Assembly (NCBI RefSeq): GCF_964340395.1
Contig: NC_135554.1
Location: 1,525,001-1,589,000, forward strand
Reading direction: 5' to 3'
DNA: 64,000 bases
DNA from: Glandiceps talaboti
Taxonomy: Eukaryota; Hemichordata; Enteropneusta; Spengelidae
The notes under the pieces: generated by a model
Databases searched by the model: none
Seen by the model: only the letters and a program-made list of their open reading frames with translations
Told to the model about the DNA's origin: nothing
Shown here: one piece after another, positions 55,701 to 58,588 of the stretch
How positions within the stretch are numbered: position 1 is the first letter of the stretch
Layout of the letters: every line of letters begins with the position of its first letter
Position numbers and translations under genes: made by a program

Positions 55701-58529
55701 AGTAGGTGTACAAATCTACACTGTGTGTATATGGTGAATGATGCGCCAGTAGGTGTACAAATCTACACTGTGTGTATATGGTGAATGATGCCCCAGTAGG
55801 TGTACAAATCTACACTGTGTGTACGTGGTGAATGATGCCCCAGTAGGTGTACAAATCTACACTGTGTGTATATGGTGAATGATGCCCTAGTAGGTGTACA
55901 AATCTACACTGTGTGTATATGGTGAATGATGCCCTAGTAGGTGTACAAATCTACAATGTGTGTATATGGTGAATGATGCCCTAGTAGGTGTACACATCTA
56001 CACTGTGTGTATATGGTGAATGATGCCCTAGTAGGTGTATGGAGTACGGAGTGTCTTGTGACCTGCACCTGTCAGCAGACTCTGCCAATTTTTTTTTTCA
56101 TCATTCCATTGTATTTAAACCTTGTACTTGACATTTCGCAATATGTTTCACCTCGCTCGTACTCAAAGCAGCCCCAGTATGATCACTGACATGACTAGAG
56201 AGAACCTTTTCGGATTTACATGTAAAATGGGGAAAGATACGCAAAACATAATGCAAAGTCTGAAGCCAAATTAAAGTTGTAATTATTTTAATTATTTTTA
56301 CTTGCCAAATATTTGCATTTTGGAATTGGCAAGACATGTTCATGTCATTTACATCACAGATAACTAACACTAGTTATTTGTGTTTACATGTAAACTGTCG
56401 GCCAATAAACAAAGTTTGGTCGATTCACTGTATTCACCTAGGCCATAAGGCGTGTGCAGTACGCACACGCCTTATGGCATGGCATGCCTTGCTTACGCAA
56501 GTTGTCTTCATTCGAGTTCACTGTCACCCCAAATTGCACGACAATATAGAATTAATCACAAGTTACATGTTATCTGAAAACATCAAGCTTTTATAGTGGG
56601 TCTGAAGTGTGATTTTAGTGAGCACCACAACTCCCACGTTGCTTGCTGCTGGTTGTGGAAAATCACCCGGTCAGACGAAGCCAGCTTCAACTTCCGGGTC
56701 AAATCAGTCGTTTTCTACCAAAAATTCTTGAACGGTCCGGACCGTTACACAATGATCCTACTAAATTTACTTGCCATGGTTATTTAAAACACATAAAAAT
56801 CCACCTTTTTGTGAAATTTGTAAACTTTCCGGTCCGTATTGAGGAAACTATGACTCAAGCGAAAACCGGGTCGAAATTTCAAGGCCTCAAGTATGCGTCC
56901 CGAATTCGTCAGAAAATCGGTATTCCTAAATGTAATGCCAACATTTATTTTGCTGGCATGAAAGAAGAGATAACAGTTGAGGTTTAGGCGTTTTCAGTAT
57001 CTAAAATGGGGAACTCTAGTGAAAGTTACGGCGAGTTGAAAATACCGAAAAATAAGGCCCGTGAGCAGCCATTCAAAGTGTAACAGTCGCTATATGGAGG
57101 ATAGATGTATGCAAATGAGGATGTGGCGGACTGGCTGATTATGTAGAAGGGGTGCCGAATTTCGATTTGAAGTTTACAACCCTGTTTCGAACAAACACTT
57201 GTCATTTGGGCGCCCAATGCGTAGAATTATGAGTATAGCACATATTACATTGCTTGTTTGACGTCAATAGTGTCTTTTGAAAAGTGGCAGTTTACTTAAA
57301 GTCTCGTTGACTGATTTCCAATATGGCGTCGGTCACAATGCTCATTAACATATTAATTTTTTTGTTAAATTACAAGAGAAAAATCATAAAAAATAAAAAT
57401 GAAGATGTGCTGACTTGAAATTAACAAATCTGAGTAAGCTACCCCCTGCGCAACAACACACCAGATATCAAAGCAATCTGACAAGTAGTATTTGAGGAGA
57501 TGATGAAAATGTCATTTTTTGAAAAAAAAATCATAAAAAATTGAAAATGGCACAGATCAACTTGGCATGAACACATCTGAATAGCCTCCCCCCAGGGAAC
57601 ATGCACACCAAATATCGAAGAATTCTGACGGTCACATTCGGAGAAGATGATGAAAATATAAAAATTTGACGGACACCAATGATTCCACCTATACTCTATA
57701 CCTTAATACACACCTATACCTAAAGCTAAAAAAGAGAACAAATAAATCAAATCTATAAGTTTCGCCCATGTAGGAAAATGAATAAGTTCTTGAACCAGAC
57801 GTGTTATTTTAGTGTTAATATGTTGCATCGACATTTGATTGAATAGCATTGGCCTAACTGATTTTTACGTCGTATTTAACAATGGAAAACTACTAGTGGC
57901 GACGCGACTATTTTATTTCTATTCTCAATGGCTATAGGCCCCTAATTAAATTTGTGCACATGATGTGTCCCATTTTTGACAAACATTTTGTTTTGTGGCC
58001 ACAGAACCTATTGAAGTGCTTTCAAGATCATTCATTTTTTCCATCTGTAAGGAAGGAGATACTTTAGGGGTGGAAAATTATGTGTGTGTGTGTGTCAGTT
58101 TCAGTCTCATTGACTGAGTACTTTTTGAGAAATACGTTTTTGACCAAAATTCACATTTTAACACCTAATTTGCATATCACTGATGAGATCATTATATGCT
58201 TGATATTTCTTCATCTATACACCCCCACATGCATCCCCATTAAATTTCAGCCCATCTGGACAGTAGTTTTAGAATTAAATATTTTTGACCAAAAAGACAC
58301 ATTTTTGCCCTAATTTGCATATTACTGATGGGCTCATCATTTCTTGAACAATTCTTTATCTAAATACCCTTAAGAATGTTTCCACCAAATAATTTTCAGA
58401 CCGATCTGCCCAGTAGTTTTTGAGTTTAAGATTTTCAACCAAAAAATCACAGTTTTTTGACCAAAATCACACACTGGTGGTAAGATAAGATAATTTTGAT
58501 TTGAACAATTTCCTAACAAAATACCCAAG

Positions 58530-58588
<59 letters not shown>

